In this document: positions 1 through 8,476 of the stretch, one piece after another
Numbering within the stretch: the first letter of the stretch is position 1
Layout: the number at the start of each line of letters is the position of its first letter
NCBI RefSeq assembly: GCF_947500405.1
Contig: NZ_CANMRY010000002.1
Location: 248,001-312,000 of the forward strand
DNA length: 64,000 nt
Direction: 5' to 3'
DNA from: an uncultured Maribacter sp.
Lineage (GTDB): Bacteria; Bacteroidota; Bacteroidia; Flavobacteriales; Flavobacteriaceae
The notes under the pieces: generated by a model
What the model saw: only the letters and a program-made list of their open reading frames with translations
Told to the model about the DNA's origin: nothing
Database searches by the model: none
Translations under genes and position numbers: made by a program

Positions 1-2
1 CA

Positions 3-1010
3 CAAGCCAAAATTCTAAAAGCATTAGCAAATAAAAAAGAAGAAGACGCAACTGACTTAATGTTAAGTTTAATGTCTACAGACCTTCCATTAATATCTAA
101 TCAGTATCAAATTAATTCTATTTTTAGAGCATATAATGATAGCCTAAACCTAGCAAAAAAACTATTCCCAGAAATTCTAGAATACAGCGCAATAGAGGAA
201 TACAAACTGCCTATCTTTTCACTTTTAGCTAAACTTAAAACAAATAGGTTTGCTAAACCTAAACTATATAAAAAGTATAAAAAGCAAATTTTAAATGACG
301 CCAAAATACTTCTGAAAAGACAATTAGGAGCAGATAATGCTATGTATAATCAAAATAGATACGCAACTCTTCAAAATAAAACTAGTAGTATTTTAGAAGA
401 CTATGTTACACTTCTTTTCCCTTTTAGAAAAGAAAAATCTGTGGCACAATTTTATTCACAACTACTAATGGTAAAAGATGCAGATATAAAAACCACCTAT
501 GTAACTTTACTTGCAAATAATAACGAAGCTATTCCTCAAAATCTTTTAAATGAACTTGCTATTGATGTACAATCTAGAGTACTATTATATAACAAATTAA
601 AAGATGTAAATAAATTACAATTATTTCCTTCTACCTATAAAACACAGAAACACATAGCTGAAGCACTCCTTTTTCAAAAAATAATATATGAAAAAGATAA
701 AATACAACTGCAATACTTGTGTAATGAAACTTTAGATTATGAAGGAAAACAGGTTTCTGCTTATTTTTTCAAGAAAAGAAACAGTCAAGATTATGATAAA
801 AATTATAGTCTACATATGTTTGTTTTTGAAAAAGGAAAAGGCATACAAACTAATCCAGTGTATAAAAATCGTGGCATGCGTATAGAAGACACAGATACAG
901 ATGATGATACTGTTAGGTATGTAACTGAAGAATTCTTATTAGAAAAGCACAAAAGAGCAGTTATATATAGACCAAATGGATATGGTGGTTATGGTTATCA
1001 CGGATTTTAA
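3..1010 (+). CDS. C-terminal part of an unrecognised protein (5' end outside window)
   Basis: The reading frame is open back to the left edge of the window: sense codons run without a stop from base 3 to the first internal ATG at base 60, so this is the 3' part of a longer gene. The visible 336 residues are rich in Lys, Leu, Tyr and Asn, mostly helical in character in the first half and more beta-like in the last 100 residues. The protein ends in a Gly/Tyr-rich tail (GYGGYGYHGF). I do not recognise a family. The DUF1460 gene follows after 28 bases on the same strand and may be co-transcribed. A start at base 60 is possible but unlikely given the open frame upstream. Confidence 0.75.
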   Translation, partial: QAKILKALANKKEEDATDLMLSLMSTDLPLISNQYQINSIFRAYNDSLNLAKKLFPEILEYSAIEEYKLPIFSLLAKLKTNRFAKPKLYKKYKKQILNDAKILLKRQLGADNAMYNQNRYATLQNKTSSILEDYVTLLFPFRKEKSVAQFYSQLLMVKDADIKTTYVTLLANNNEAIPQNLLNELAIDVQSRVLLYNKLKDVNKLQLFPSTYKTQKHIAEALLFQKIIYEKDKIQLQYLCNETLDYEGKQVSAYFFKKRNSQDYDKNYSLHMFVFEKGKGIQTNPVYKNRGMRIEDTDTDDDTVRYVTEEFLLEKHKRAVIYRPNGYGGYGYHGF

Positions 1011-1038
1011 TATACCTTGGCTAAAATTCTAAACAGTT

Positions 1039-1878
1039 ATGAAAATTGCATATTTTCTTTTCTTTATTCTTTTTATTACTACTACTTTCTCACAAGAAGT
1101 TGTTTGCTCTATACAAGACAAAGAAACCTTTGAAACTAAAATAATAGCTGTTGATGGTTTTCTAGAAAAAGAATTTGGTAAAACAATAACTGCTGTAGGT
1201 AAAACTTTCTTAGGAACACCTTACGTTCCCAAAACCTTAGAGATTGATGAAAAAGAGCCCTTGGTTATTAATTTTCAAGGTTTAGATTGCACTACCTATG
1301 TAGAAAACGTTTTGGCGTTTAGTCTTTTATTAAAAAATGAAAAAACAGATTTTATTTCTTTTACCAAAACTTTAGAAAATATACGATATAAAGACGGTAA
1401 ACGTAATGGTTATGCCTCTAGACTACATTATTTTTCAGAATGGATTGCTAATAACGAGGAGAAAGGTTTAGTTAAAAATATAACTTCTGAAATTGGTGGT
1501 ATAGAAATAAATAAGACCATTAATTTTATGAGCACACATAGAAAATTATATCCTTTCCTAAAGGATAATGATACTAACTATAATAAAATAAAAGCCTCTG
1601 AAGAGTTCCTAAATAACGAGGCTATTTGCATTCTAGAACAAGACCAAATTAAAGCAAACGAACATTTAATTAAATCTGGAGACATAATAGCACTTACAAC
1701 GGCTATAAAAGGTTTAGATATTACACACACCGGAATTGCAATACTAGAGAAAGATGGTAGAATTCACCTTTTACACGCCTCCTCATCTGGGGAAGTTAAA
1801 ATATCTAAAGAACCACTAATAGATTATCTTAAAAAGATAAAAAACAATACAGGAATTATGGTTTGCAGGCCTTTATAA
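1039..1878 (+). CDS. Secreted DUF1460 (NlpC/P60-like amidase) family protein
   Basis: A 279-residue protein with an N-terminal signal peptide (hydrophobic stretch in residues 3-17, cleavage probably near TFSQ). The block FQGLDCTTYVENVLAF near residues 83-98 carries the Cys of the papain-like DUF1460 family. A later block with THTGIAI and LLHASSSGEV (residues 225-250) supplies the His side of the active site. Family members act on peptidoglycan peptides as N-acetylmuramoyl-L-alanine-amidase-like or endopeptidase enzymes; activity here is inferred from the family. Length matches the usual 250-300 residues. It lies 28 bases after the partial gene and converges on the AraC regulator. Confidence 0.85.
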   Translation: MKIAYFLFFILFITTTFSQEVVCSIQDKETFETKIIAVDGFLEKEFGKTITAVGKTFLGTPYVPKTLEIDEKEPLVINFQGLDCTTYVENVLAFSLLLKNEKTDFISFTKTLENIRYKDGKRNGYASRLHYFSEWIANNEEKGLVKNITSEIGGIEINKTINFMSTHRKLYPFLKDNDTNYNKIKASEEFLNNEAICILEQDQIKANEHLIKSGDIIALTTAIKGLDITHTGIAILEKDGRIHLLHASSSGEVKISKEPLIDYLKKIKNNTGIMVCRPL

Positions 1879-1896
1879 AAGTTAAACCTTACCTAA

Positions 1897-1920
1897 TTTA
1901 CAAACCATTTAGTTTGTAAA
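1897..1920. promoter_or_regulatory. Palindrome resembling a TetR-type operator
   Basis: TTTACAAAC and GTTTGTAAA form perfect 9-bp arms around the 6-base centre CATTTA. It lies 18 bases after the DUF1460 stop, in a convergent gap, so it could also act as an RNA hairpin. Its core (AAAC...TAGTTTGT) resembles the sites at 2023, 21276 and 21397. Confidence 0.4.
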
Positions 1921-1973
1921 GGAATAATAAACCCGTACAATTATATAAATATTTGCAATTCATCGGCAAAAAA

Positions 1974-2012
1974 CTAAAAAAAGTCTTAACCATTACAAAA
2001 AGACTCTTAATT
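1974..2012 (-). terminator. Probable terminator of the AraC gene
   Basis: AGTCTT (1982-1987) and AAGACT (2000-2005) pair around a 12-base loop. Read on the minus strand, the stem is followed by a run of seven T, as expected for an intrinsic terminator about 60 bases after the AraC stop codon. The stem is short, so the call is tentative. Confidence 0.45.
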
Positions 2013-2022
2013 TATAATTTCT

Positions 2023-2046
2023 AAAACCAACCACTTAGTTTGTTTA
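2023..2046. promoter_or_regulatory. 24-bp operator-like sequence matching a site at 21397
   Basis: The 24 bases from AAAACCAACCAC to TAGTTTGTTTA match the site at 21397-21420 at 20 of 24 positions, and the half-sites are imperfectly inverted. It lies between the convergent DUF1460 and AraC genes, so a direct promoter role is unclear. No TetR gene is in the window. Confidence 0.35.
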
Positions 2047-2064
2047 TCCATTGTAGCGTAAAAA

Positions 2065-2952
2065 CTATCCATTAGATAAAGACATTACATATTTTTTAGG
2101 CGTAGTACCGTATTTTTTTTTAAAAGCAGCAATAAAATGACTAGAGGTACTGTACCCAATGCGCAATCCTATTTCATTAACGTTATGCTGCCCAGATTCT
2201 AATAAGCCACGAGCATGCTCCATCTTATAATCAAACAAAAAACTATAAACAGAATCGCCATAAATTTGCTTGAACCCTTCTTTTAAACGTTTTAAACTTA
2301 TGCCTACTTGTTTAGCCAAATCTGGTAAACTTGGTGGTTCTGCCATATGGCTTATCATTATTTCCTTGGCTTTTCTTATTCTTTTTACATTATCCTCATC
2401 TACCAAAAAAGGACATTGTTCTATATCTGCATCGGTGCTTTTATTGAAATATAAAGATATAAGCTCGTAAACCTTCCCTTTTGTGTACAATCCTTTTATA
2501 GATGGATGTAAATTGTAACTCATTATCTGGCTTAGTACTACAGCAATAGCAGGAGACACTGGGTCCTGAGAGTAATATTTTTTTTCTTTAAATTCTTGAC
2601 TTAAAAAAGGAATATAACTAGCCTCTGTAGAAAATAAAGAATGAAACTTTCTAATAGTCATTACAATAGACACTAACCAAGAGTTTGGTTGCAATTCTAA
2701 ATTCATAGGCAAATCTATCTGTGTATTGTAAAGTAACAAGGAATTCTCTTCAGAAACATCTAAAGCGTACCTCCCATCATTAAAAACAAATTTTGCTCTT
2801 CCTTTTAAACAAAAATGAAATTGAATATAAGAACTATTTATGTCTCTTGTAACCTTCTGAATATCAGAAGAATCATTTTGTATTTTTAGCACATAAAACC
2901 CTTGTTCTAACAACACCTCGTTAAAGGAACCTGAAGCGACATTTTCTTCCAT
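2065..2952 (-). CDS. AraC-family transcriptional regulator
   Basis: A 295-residue protein with an N-terminal beta-rich sensing region and a C-terminal AraC/XylS DNA-binding domain (about residues 195-293). The second helix-turn-helix shows the family signature: LRIGYSTSSHFIAAFKKKYG, then TTPKKY at the end. The first helix-turn-helix is around LAKQVGISLKRLKEGFKQIYG. The gene is divergent from hemA with a 204-bp gap, so it is a likely local regulator of the heme cluster; this is inferred from position only. The ligand cannot be read from the sequence. Length is normal for the family. Confidence 0.9.
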   Translation of the reverse strand: MEENVASGSFNEVLLEQGFYVLKIQNDSSDIQKVTRDINSSYIQFHFCLKGRAKFVFNDGRYALDVSEENSLLLYNTQIDLPMNLELQPNSWLVSIVMTIRKFHSLFSTEASYIPFLSQEFKEKKYYSQDPVSPAIAVVLSQIMSYNLHPSIKGLYTKGKVYELISLYFNKSTDADIEQCPFLVDEDNVKRIRKAKEIMISHMAEPPSLPDLAKQVGISLKRLKEGFKQIYGDSVYSFLFDYKMEHARGLLESGQHNVNEIGLRIGYSTSSHFIAAFKKKYGTTPKKYVMSLSNG

Positions 2953-2979
2953 ACTCTTTGGAATTTATAATTGCTTTTA

Positions 2980-2996
2980 TTTAGAATCTTTCTAAA
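2980..2996. promoter_or_regulatory. Small palindrome upstream of the AraC gene
   Basis: TTTAGA-ATCTT-TCTAAA, perfect 6-bp arms, 28 bases before the AraC start codon in the divergent AraC/hemA region. The position suits an autoregulatory site, but AraC proteins usually bind direct repeats, so another factor is equally possible. Confidence 0.3.
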
Positions 2997-3129
2997 TAAA
3001 ATAGTAAAAAACATTAATATTTACTGCTAAAATACAGGTTTTTATCTAAAATCTATCGTTTAAAGGCTCAAAACCCTTGAATCGATATTTATAGTTCCTC
3101 TAGCGTTATTTTTATCCAAACAATGAATT

Positions 3130-3137
3130 TACATTTG
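3130..3137 (+). promoter_or_regulatory. hemA promoter -7 element
   Basis: TACATTTG matches the Bacteroidota -7 consensus TAnnTTTG and lies 19 bases before the hemA start, giving a leader of about 13 bases. No clear TTG is seen at the -33 position, which would fit a promoter needing an activator such as the divergent AraC protein. Confidence 0.5.
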
Positions 3138-3156
3138 CGTGCATTCACAATTTTAG

Positions 3157-4416
3157 ATGAAGGATTATAACATTTCTAAACACAACTCTTTCTACACCAT
3201 TGGCCTTAATTATAAAAAGGCTGATGCAGAAATGCGTGGAAAATTTAGTCTAGATGAAAATGCAATGCAAAAAATACTAACGGAAGCAAAAGCAGAAGGA
3301 ATAGATGGCTTGCTTGCAACATCAACTTGTAATAGAACAGAATTACATGGGTTTGCGCAACATCCTTTTCAATTAATAAAAATGCTTTGTGATAATACGC
3401 AAGGTACTGTAGAAGAATTTCAACAAGTAGCGTATGTGTATAAAAACAACGATGCTATTTCGCACCTTTTTAAAGTTGGCACTGGTTTAGACAGTCAAAT
3501 TCTTGGAGATTTTGAAATAATTAGTCAGTTAAGACAAAGTTTTAACCGTTCTAAAAAACAAGGAATTGCAAATCCGTTTGTAGAGCGTTTATGTAACTCC
3601 GTTATTCAAGCAAGTAAGCGCATAAAAAACGAAACACAAATATCTTCTGGAGCAACATCTGTTTCTTTTGCATCGGTACAATATATTTTAAAAACTATTC
3701 CAGATATTTCGCAAAAAAAGATTTTACTTTTTGGAACAGGTAAAATTGGAAGAAACACTTGTGAAAACCTTATAAAACACACCAAAAACCCTAATATAAC
3801 CTTAATTAATAGAACTAAAGATAAAGCCGAAAAAATAGCTGGTAAATTTAATTTAATGGTAAAGGATTATGGCGATTTACAAACAGAAATTAGAACTACA
3901 GATGTTCTTGTTGTTGCTACTGGTGCTAACCAACCAACTATTTCTAAAGATTTAATACATACTAAAAAGCCATTACTAATTCTAGATTTATCTATCCCTA
4001 AAAATGTAGATAATTCTGTAGCAGAGCTAGAAAATGTAGCCGTTATTCATTTAGATCATTTATCACAAATGACCGATGAGACTTTAGAACGTAGAAAGCA
4101 ATTTATTCCGCAAGCAGAAGAAATTATTGAAGAAGTAAAGGAAGACTTTATTCAGTGGTTAGAAAGTAGAAAATTTGCTCCTGTAATTAAAGCTTTAAAT
4201 AAAAAGCTTAAAACAATGAAGGAAGAAGAATTAGATTACCATTCCAAAAAACTGACTGATTTTAATTCCAAACACGCAGATGCAATTTCTAACCGTATAA
4301 TTCAAAAAATAACCAAGCAATTTGCCAATCATTTAAAAGAAACTGGCAATGATGCAGACGAAAGCCTAGAATTAATTCAAAAGGTATTTCAACTACAAGT
4401 AAGTACAAATGAGTAA
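3157..4416 (+). CDS. hemA: Glutamyl-tRNA reductase
   Basis: A 419-residue protein that makes glutamate-1-semialdehyde from glutamyl-tRNA, the first committed step of C5 heme synthesis. The catalytic Cys58 lies in STCNRTELHG. The block GLDSQILGDFEI is the usual substrate-binding signature, and an NADPH-binding Rossmann fold begins at LLFGTGKIGRN (about residue 192). A helical dimerisation domain forms the last 100 residues. Length is typical. It starts the run hemA-hemCD-hemE; its last 8 bases overlap hemCD, so the two are translationally coupled. A hemL gene (the next step) is not present in the window. Confidence 0.96.
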   Translation: MKDYNISKHNSFYTIGLNYKKADAEMRGKFSLDENAMQKILTEAKAEGIDGLLATSTCNRTELHGFAQHPFQLIKMLCDNTQGTVEEFQQVAYVYKNNDAISHLFKVGTGLDSQILGDFEIISQLRQSFNRSKKQGIANPFVERLCNSVIQASKRIKNETQISSGATSVSFASVQYILKTIPDISQKKILLFGTGKIGRNTCENLIKHTKNPNITLINRTKDKAEKIAGKFNLMVKDYGDLQTEIRTTDVLVVATGANQPTISKDLIHTKKPLLILDLSIPKNVDNSVAELENVAVIHLDHLSQMTDETLERRKQFIPQAEEIIEEVKEDFIQWLESRKFAPVIKALNKKLKTMKEEELDYHSKKLTDFNSKHADAISNRIIQKITKQFANHLKETGNDADESLELIQKVFQLQVSTNE

Positions 4417-5992
4417 TACCATTAGAATAGGTACTCGTGATAGTGAATTAGCACTATGGCAAGCAAATTACGTTAAAAGACAATTAGACGCTCTAGGCCA
4501 CAACACCAAAATTGTTGCCGTAAAATCTACAGGAGACATCATATTAGACAAACCGCTTTATGAGCTAGGAATAACTGGTATTTTTACCAAAACCTTAGAT
4601 ATAGCAATGCTTAATGGAGATATTGATATTGCTGTGCATTCTATGAAAGATGTACCAACTGCCTTACCTAAAGGTATTGTAAAAGCTGCCGTTTTAAAAC
4701 GAGCAAATTACATGGACATTCTTGCCTTTAAAGACAATGAAGAATTTTTAGGGTCTCCAGAAGGTATTATTGCAACCGGAAGTCTTAGAAGAAAAGCACA
4801 ATGGCTTAACCGCTACCCTACACATACTGTGGTAGATTTAAGAGGAAATGTAAACAGTAGACTTCAAAAACTGGAAGACAATAACTGGAACGGTGCCATT
4901 TTTGCCGCAGCAGGATTAGACCGTATAAATTTACAACCAGAAAATACTATTGGACTTACCTGGATGATTCCTGCTCCTGCACAAGGGGCAATTATGGTAG
5001 TTGCAAAAGAAGAAAACGAAGAACTAAGAGAAATTTTAGCAGAACTAAACCATGAAGCTACAGATACCTGTGTTGGTATTGAACGTGAATTTCTAAGAAC
5101 TTTAGAAGGTGGTTGTACTGCCCCTATAGGTGCTTTTGCCTATATAAATAAGGAAGAAGAAGTTGTTTTTAAAGGGGTTTTACTATCTAAAGACGGAAAA
5201 CAAAAAATAGAGGTAGCAAAATCTGTTAAACTAGGAAAACACCAAACTCTTGGAGAAGATTTAGCAAATAAAGTATTAGAAAAAGGCGGTAAGCGCCTTA
5301 TGGGACAACTTAATGATGGGCCAACTGCTGCTACTTTATATGCTACAAAAAAGCTTACTCCAGAACAAACGCAAATGTTTGACCCAACAGTAAGTGTAGA
5401 TTCTGAAGATTTTATAAAAATAAAGCTTACCAGAATTCCAAGACCTAAATTAAAAGCACTCCATAAAAATGTCATTTTTACAAGTAAAAATGGTATTGAA
5501 GCACTAATACAAAATGCAACGGCTAGCGAATTACAATTTGATAATATTTATTGCGTAGGTCGCAAAACCAAACGTTTAATAGAAAGACGAATTGGCGAAG
5601 TAACCTATTGTGCTCCAAATGCCAAAAAACTCGCAGAATATTTAGCAGAGAATCTAGAAGAAAAAGAAGTTACATATTTTTGTGGTGATATTCGTTTAGA
5701 TACTTTACCAAATTTATTGACGGAGAGTAATATTACCGTTACAGAGATTGAGGCATACCAAACAAGACTTGCACCAAGAACTGTAGAAGAAGACACTAAA
5801 GGCATCTTATTTTTTAGTCCTTCTGGGGTACAAAGTTACATTAAGATTAACAACAATACTAAAATTGCATATTGCATTGGAGAAACCACAGCTTCTGAAG
5901 CTAGAAAACATTTTACAGAAGTTAAAGTAGCTAAAATGCGTACCGTAGAAAGTGTTATTATGTTGGCAAATTCTGATTTTATTACCAAGTAA
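4409..5992 (+). CDS. hemC: Porphobilinogen deaminase / uroporphyrinogen-III synthase fusion
   Basis: A 527-residue two-domain protein. Residues 1-305 are hydroxymethylbilane synthase: they start with RIGTRDSELALWQA, include HSMKDVP, and Cys236 in LEGGCTAPIG is the expected dipyrromethane-cofactor attachment site. Residues about 310-527 are a HemD-like uroporphyrinogen-III synthase, with VIFTSKNGIEAL and ILFFSPSGVQSY marking its two lobes. Fusion of hemC and hemD is known in Bacteroidota and allows channelling of the unstable hydroxymethylbilane. HemD sequences diverge widely, so that half is assigned by position and pattern. It overlaps hemA by 8 bases and is followed by hemE after 94 bases. 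Confidence 0.93.
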   Translation: MSNTIRIGTRDSELALWQANYVKRQLDALGHNTKIVAVKSTGDIILDKPLYELGITGIFTKTLDIAMLNGDIDIAVHSMKDVPTALPKGIVKAAVLKRANYMDILAFKDNEEFLGSPEGIIATGSLRRKAQWLNRYPTHTVVDLRGNVNSRLQKLEDNNWNGAIFAAAGLDRINLQPENTIGLTWMIPAPAQGAIMVVAKEENEELREILAELNHEATDTCVGIEREFLRTLEGGCTAPIGAFAYINKEEEVVFKGVLLSKDGKQKIEVAKSVKLGKHQTLGEDLANKVLEKGGKRLMGQLNDGPTAATLYATKKLTPEQTQMFDPTVSVDSEDFIKIKLTRIPRPKLKALHKNVIFTSKNGIEALIQNATASELQFDNIYCVGRKTKRLIERRIGEVTYCAPNAKKLAEYLAENLEEKEVTYFCGDIRLDTLPNLLTESNITVTEIEAYQTRLAPRTVEEDTKGILFFSPSGVQSYIKINNNTKIAYCIGETTASEARKHFTEVKVAKMRTVESVIMLANSDFITK

Positions 5993-6017
5993 ATAATGAT
6001 AGTCCAATTACTATAAT

Positions 6018-6080
6018 TAAAAATAGCTAAAAGCAAAAAGCTAAAGGCCATTAGCCAATAGCAAGAAACCAATAGCAGTA
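6018..6080. repeat. Short imperfect tandem repeats between hemCD and hemE
   Basis: Repeated words such as AGCTAAAAGC, AGCTAAAGGC, TTAGCCAATAGCA and ACCAATAGCAG follow each other over about 60 bases. They look like slipped copies of a 7-13 bp unit. The stretch fills the 94-base gap and ends a few bases before the hemE start. Confidence 0.5.
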
Positions 6081-6086
6081 TATAAT

Positions 6087-7109
6087 ATGAAGAACGACTT
6101 ATTTCTAAAAGCATTAAAAGGAGAAACTGTAGAAAGGCCACCAGTTTGGATGATGAGACAAGCAGGGCGTTACCTTCCTGAGTTTATGGAAATTAAAGCT
6201 AAATATGACTTTTTTACCCGTTGCCAAACTCCAGAACTAGCTTCCGAAATTACAGTACAACCTATACGTAGATATGGTATGGATGCTGCTATTTTGTTTT
6301 CTGACATTTTAGTAATACCGCAGGCAATGAATATTGAGGTAGAAATGAAACCAAATTTTGGCCCATATTTACCAAACCCTATTCGTTCGCAAAAAGATTT
6401 AGACAGTGTTATTGTTCCAGATATTCAAGACACCCTTGGCTATGTTATGGATGCTATAAAAATGACTAAAGAAAAATTAAATGATGAAATTCCTTTAATT
6501 GGTTTTGCTGGTTCTCCATGGACTATTTTATGCTATTGTGTACAAGGACAAGGAAGTAAAAACTTTGATAAAGCTAAAGAGCTTTGCTTTACACAACCTG
6601 TGGTAGCACATTCTCTATTGCAAAAAATAACCAATACTACTATTGCTTACCTTAAAGAAAAGGTAAAAGCAGGAGTTAATGCGGTACAAGTGTTTGATTC
6701 TTGGGGAGGAATGCTTTCGCCAACAGATTATCAAGAATTTTCTTGGCAATACATACAACAAATTATAGATGCACTTAAAGAAGAAGCTCCTGTAATTGCT
6801 TTTGGTAAAGGGTGTTGGTTTGCCTTAAATGATATGGCAAAATCTGGCGCCTCTGCATTAGGGGTAGATTGGACATGTTCTGCACGTAATGCTCGCTACT
6901 TAACCGGAGGAAATATTACACTACAAGGGAACTTTGACCCTTCTCGTTTATTATCACCGCCAGCGGAAATAAAAAAGATGGTACACCAAATGATCACTGA
7001 GTTTGGTAAAGATAAATACATTGTAAATCTAGGCCACGGAATTTTACCTAACATACCATTAGAAAACACAAAAGCATTTATAGATGCCGTAAAAGAGTAT
7101 AAAGAATAG
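6087..7109 (+). CDS. hemE: Uroporphyrinogen decarboxylase
   Basis: A 340-residue protein that removes four carboxyl groups from uroporphyrinogen III to give coproporphyrinogen III in the cytoplasm. The N-terminal signature [14 protein letters not shown] holds the Arg residues of the substrate site, SDILVIP follows, and the second signature [12 protein letters not shown] is at residues 141-152. GHGILP near the end is also characteristic. Length is standard. Third gene of the hemA-hemCD-hemE run, and followed 43 bases later by a CysZ-like membrane protein. Confidence 0.96.
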   Translation: MKNDLFLKALKGETVERPPVWMMRQAGRYLPEFMEIKAKYDFFTRCQTPELASEITVQPIRRYGMDAAILFSDILVIPQAMNIEVEMKPNFGPYLPNPIRSQKDLDSVIVPDIQDTLGYVMDAIKMTKEKLNDEIPLIGFAGSPWTILCYCVQGQGSKNFDKAKELCFTQPVVAHSLLQKITNTTIAYLKEKVKAGVNAVQVFDSWGGMLSPTDYQEFSWQYIQQIIDALKEEAPVIAFGKGCWFALNDMAKSGASALGVDWTCSARNARYLTGGNITLQGNFDPSRLLSPPAEIKKMVHQMITEFGKDKYIVNLGHGILPNIPLENTKAFIDAVKEYKE

Positions 7110-7152
7110 TACTCTTTTCTTTTGCCTATTTTTTGTATTATTATATCTAATT

Positions 7153-7896
7153 ATGATAAAAAACATTTTAAAAGGCATTACTTCTTACGCCAATTCTTTT
7201 AAACTTATTGCACAACTAAAATTGTGGAAATATTTTTTTATACCCATTGGTATTAGTGTTGTAACAGCCATTTCTATTGGTTTTACTAGCTATACACTTG
7301 CGGACGATATTGGCGCTTTTATCTCCAAGATTTGGATATGGGATTGGGGAAAAGAAACTTTTACCTCTATAAGTAACTTTGTTGGTGGCGCAACGGTAAT
7401 TCTCCTTGGACTTGTACTTTATAAGCATATTGTAATGGCATTATCTGCTCCTTTTATGAGTCCTGTATCCGAAAAAATTGAAGCGCATTTTACAAAAAAT
7501 ACAAACCACGAGCATAGAAAAACTTCTTTTAATGACCAACTTTGGAGAGGTGTTAGAATAAACTTAAGAAATCTTTGGAAAGAGATTTTGTTTACTATTC
7601 CGCTTCTAATCATAGGCTTTATTCCTGTAATTGGTATTGCTTCTACTGTTTTAATATTTTTGGTTCAAGCATATTATGCAGGTTTTGGTAATATGGATTA
7701 TACCTTAGAACGTCATTTTAAGTATAAAGAAAGTATTCAATTTGTAAAAAAGAATAAAGGGTTTGCTATTGGTAATGGTATTGTGTTTATGTTATTTCTT
7801 TTAATTCCTGTTATCGGAATTATTTTAGTCTTACCTCTATCCGTAACAGCAGCTTCTAAACAAACTGTAGCTATTTTAGAAAATCAAAAACATTAA
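7153..7896 (+). CDS. EI24/CysZ-like membrane protein
   Basis: A 247-residue integral membrane protein with about five hydrophobic segments: residues 30-50, 78-100, 148-175 (double) and 212-240. The arrangement and the block LSAPFMSPVSEKIE match the EI24 / CysZ family, whose Escherichia coli member takes up sulfate. Substrate here is unknown. It lies 43 bases after hemE and 5 bases before the acetyltransferase, so the three probably share a transcript. Flavobacterial genomes often carry it beside hem genes, but I see no direct functional link in the sequence. Confidence 0.8.
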   Translation: MIKNILKGITSYANSFKLIAQLKLWKYFFIPIGISVVTAISIGFTSYTLADDIGAFISKIWIWDWGKETFTSISNFVGGATVILLGLVLYKHIVMALSAPFMSPVSEKIEAHFTKNTNHEHRKTSFNDQLWRGVRINLRNLWKEILFTIPLLIIGFIPVIGIASTVLIFLVQAYYAGFGNMDYTLERHFKYKESIQFVKKNKGFAIGNGIVFMLFLLIPVIGIILVLPLSVTAASKQTVAILENQKH

Positions 7897-7901
7897 ATCT
7901 A

Positions 7902-8435
7902 GTGGACTTGAATTTTGATTCTTATTACCTAGAACCAATACAAGAAAAACACGCTTGGGGTTTATGCGATTTTGTTACCTCTAATTCGGATAGATTAAAA
8001 CGCTATTTCCCTGTAACATTAGCAGCAAATGTAACTCCAGAACTAGCTATTATTTTTACAAATAAAAAAGTAAAAGAGTTTCAAAACAACCAAGAGTACC
8101 TATTTATTCTCCGAAGTAATTTAGAAAAAAACATAATCGGTATAATTTATTTAAAAGAACTAAATTGGAAAACTAAACAAGGAGAATTAGCCTATTGTAT
8201 TGGGTATAATTATGAAGGGCAAGGTATTACAAGTAAAGCCATTACGGTTTTAACAAAATGGGCTTTTAGCCAAAAAGCATTACAAACGCTGCAAATAATA
8301 GTACATGAAACAAATACCGCAAGTATAAAGGTTGCTTTAAAATGTAACTTTACATGGCAAAAAACGTTACCTAAAGAACATACTCCTCCTAATGAAGATT
8401 CGTTAGATATGGAGTTATACGAACGTTGTAAGTAA
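7902..8435 (+). CDS. GNAT-family N-acetyltransferase (GTG start)
   Basis: A 177-residue protein of the RimJ/RimL-like acetyltransferase type. Its strands and helices follow the GNAT pattern, with FILRSNLEKNIIGIIYL as the central strand pair and AYCIGYNYEGQGITSKAITVLTKWAF carried by the acetyl-CoA-binding motif A (Q/RxxGxxxxA form, about residues 102-128). The last part, VHETNTASIKVALKCNF, is the usual asparagine-containing motif B. The start is a GTG, 5 bases after the upstream stop, and no closer ATG exists. The acceptor is unknown. Confidence 0.85.
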   Translation: MDLNFDSYYLEPIQEKHAWGLCDFVTSNSDRLKRYFPVTLAANVTPELAIIFTNKKVKEFQNNQEYLFILRSNLEKNIIGIIYLKELNWKTKQGELAYCIGYNYEGQGITSKAITVLTKWAFSQKALQTLQIIVHETNTASIKVALKCNFTWQKTLPKEHTPPNEDSLDMELYERCK

Positions 8436-8444
8436 TGGTTAGTC

Positions 8445-8472
8445 TTGAGTTTAAATAAAAAAATTATATTTG
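8445..8472 (+). promoter_or_regulatory. Promoter of the ImmA/PIN pair
   Basis: TTG (8445-8447), 17-base spacer, TATATTTG (8465-8472): a match to the Bacteroidota -33/-7 consensus. The start codon at 8477 is only 5 bases downstream of the -7 box, so the transcript should be leaderless or nearly so. It gives the pair its own promoter apart from the heme operon. Confidence 0.6.
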
Positions 8473-8476
8473 CTTA

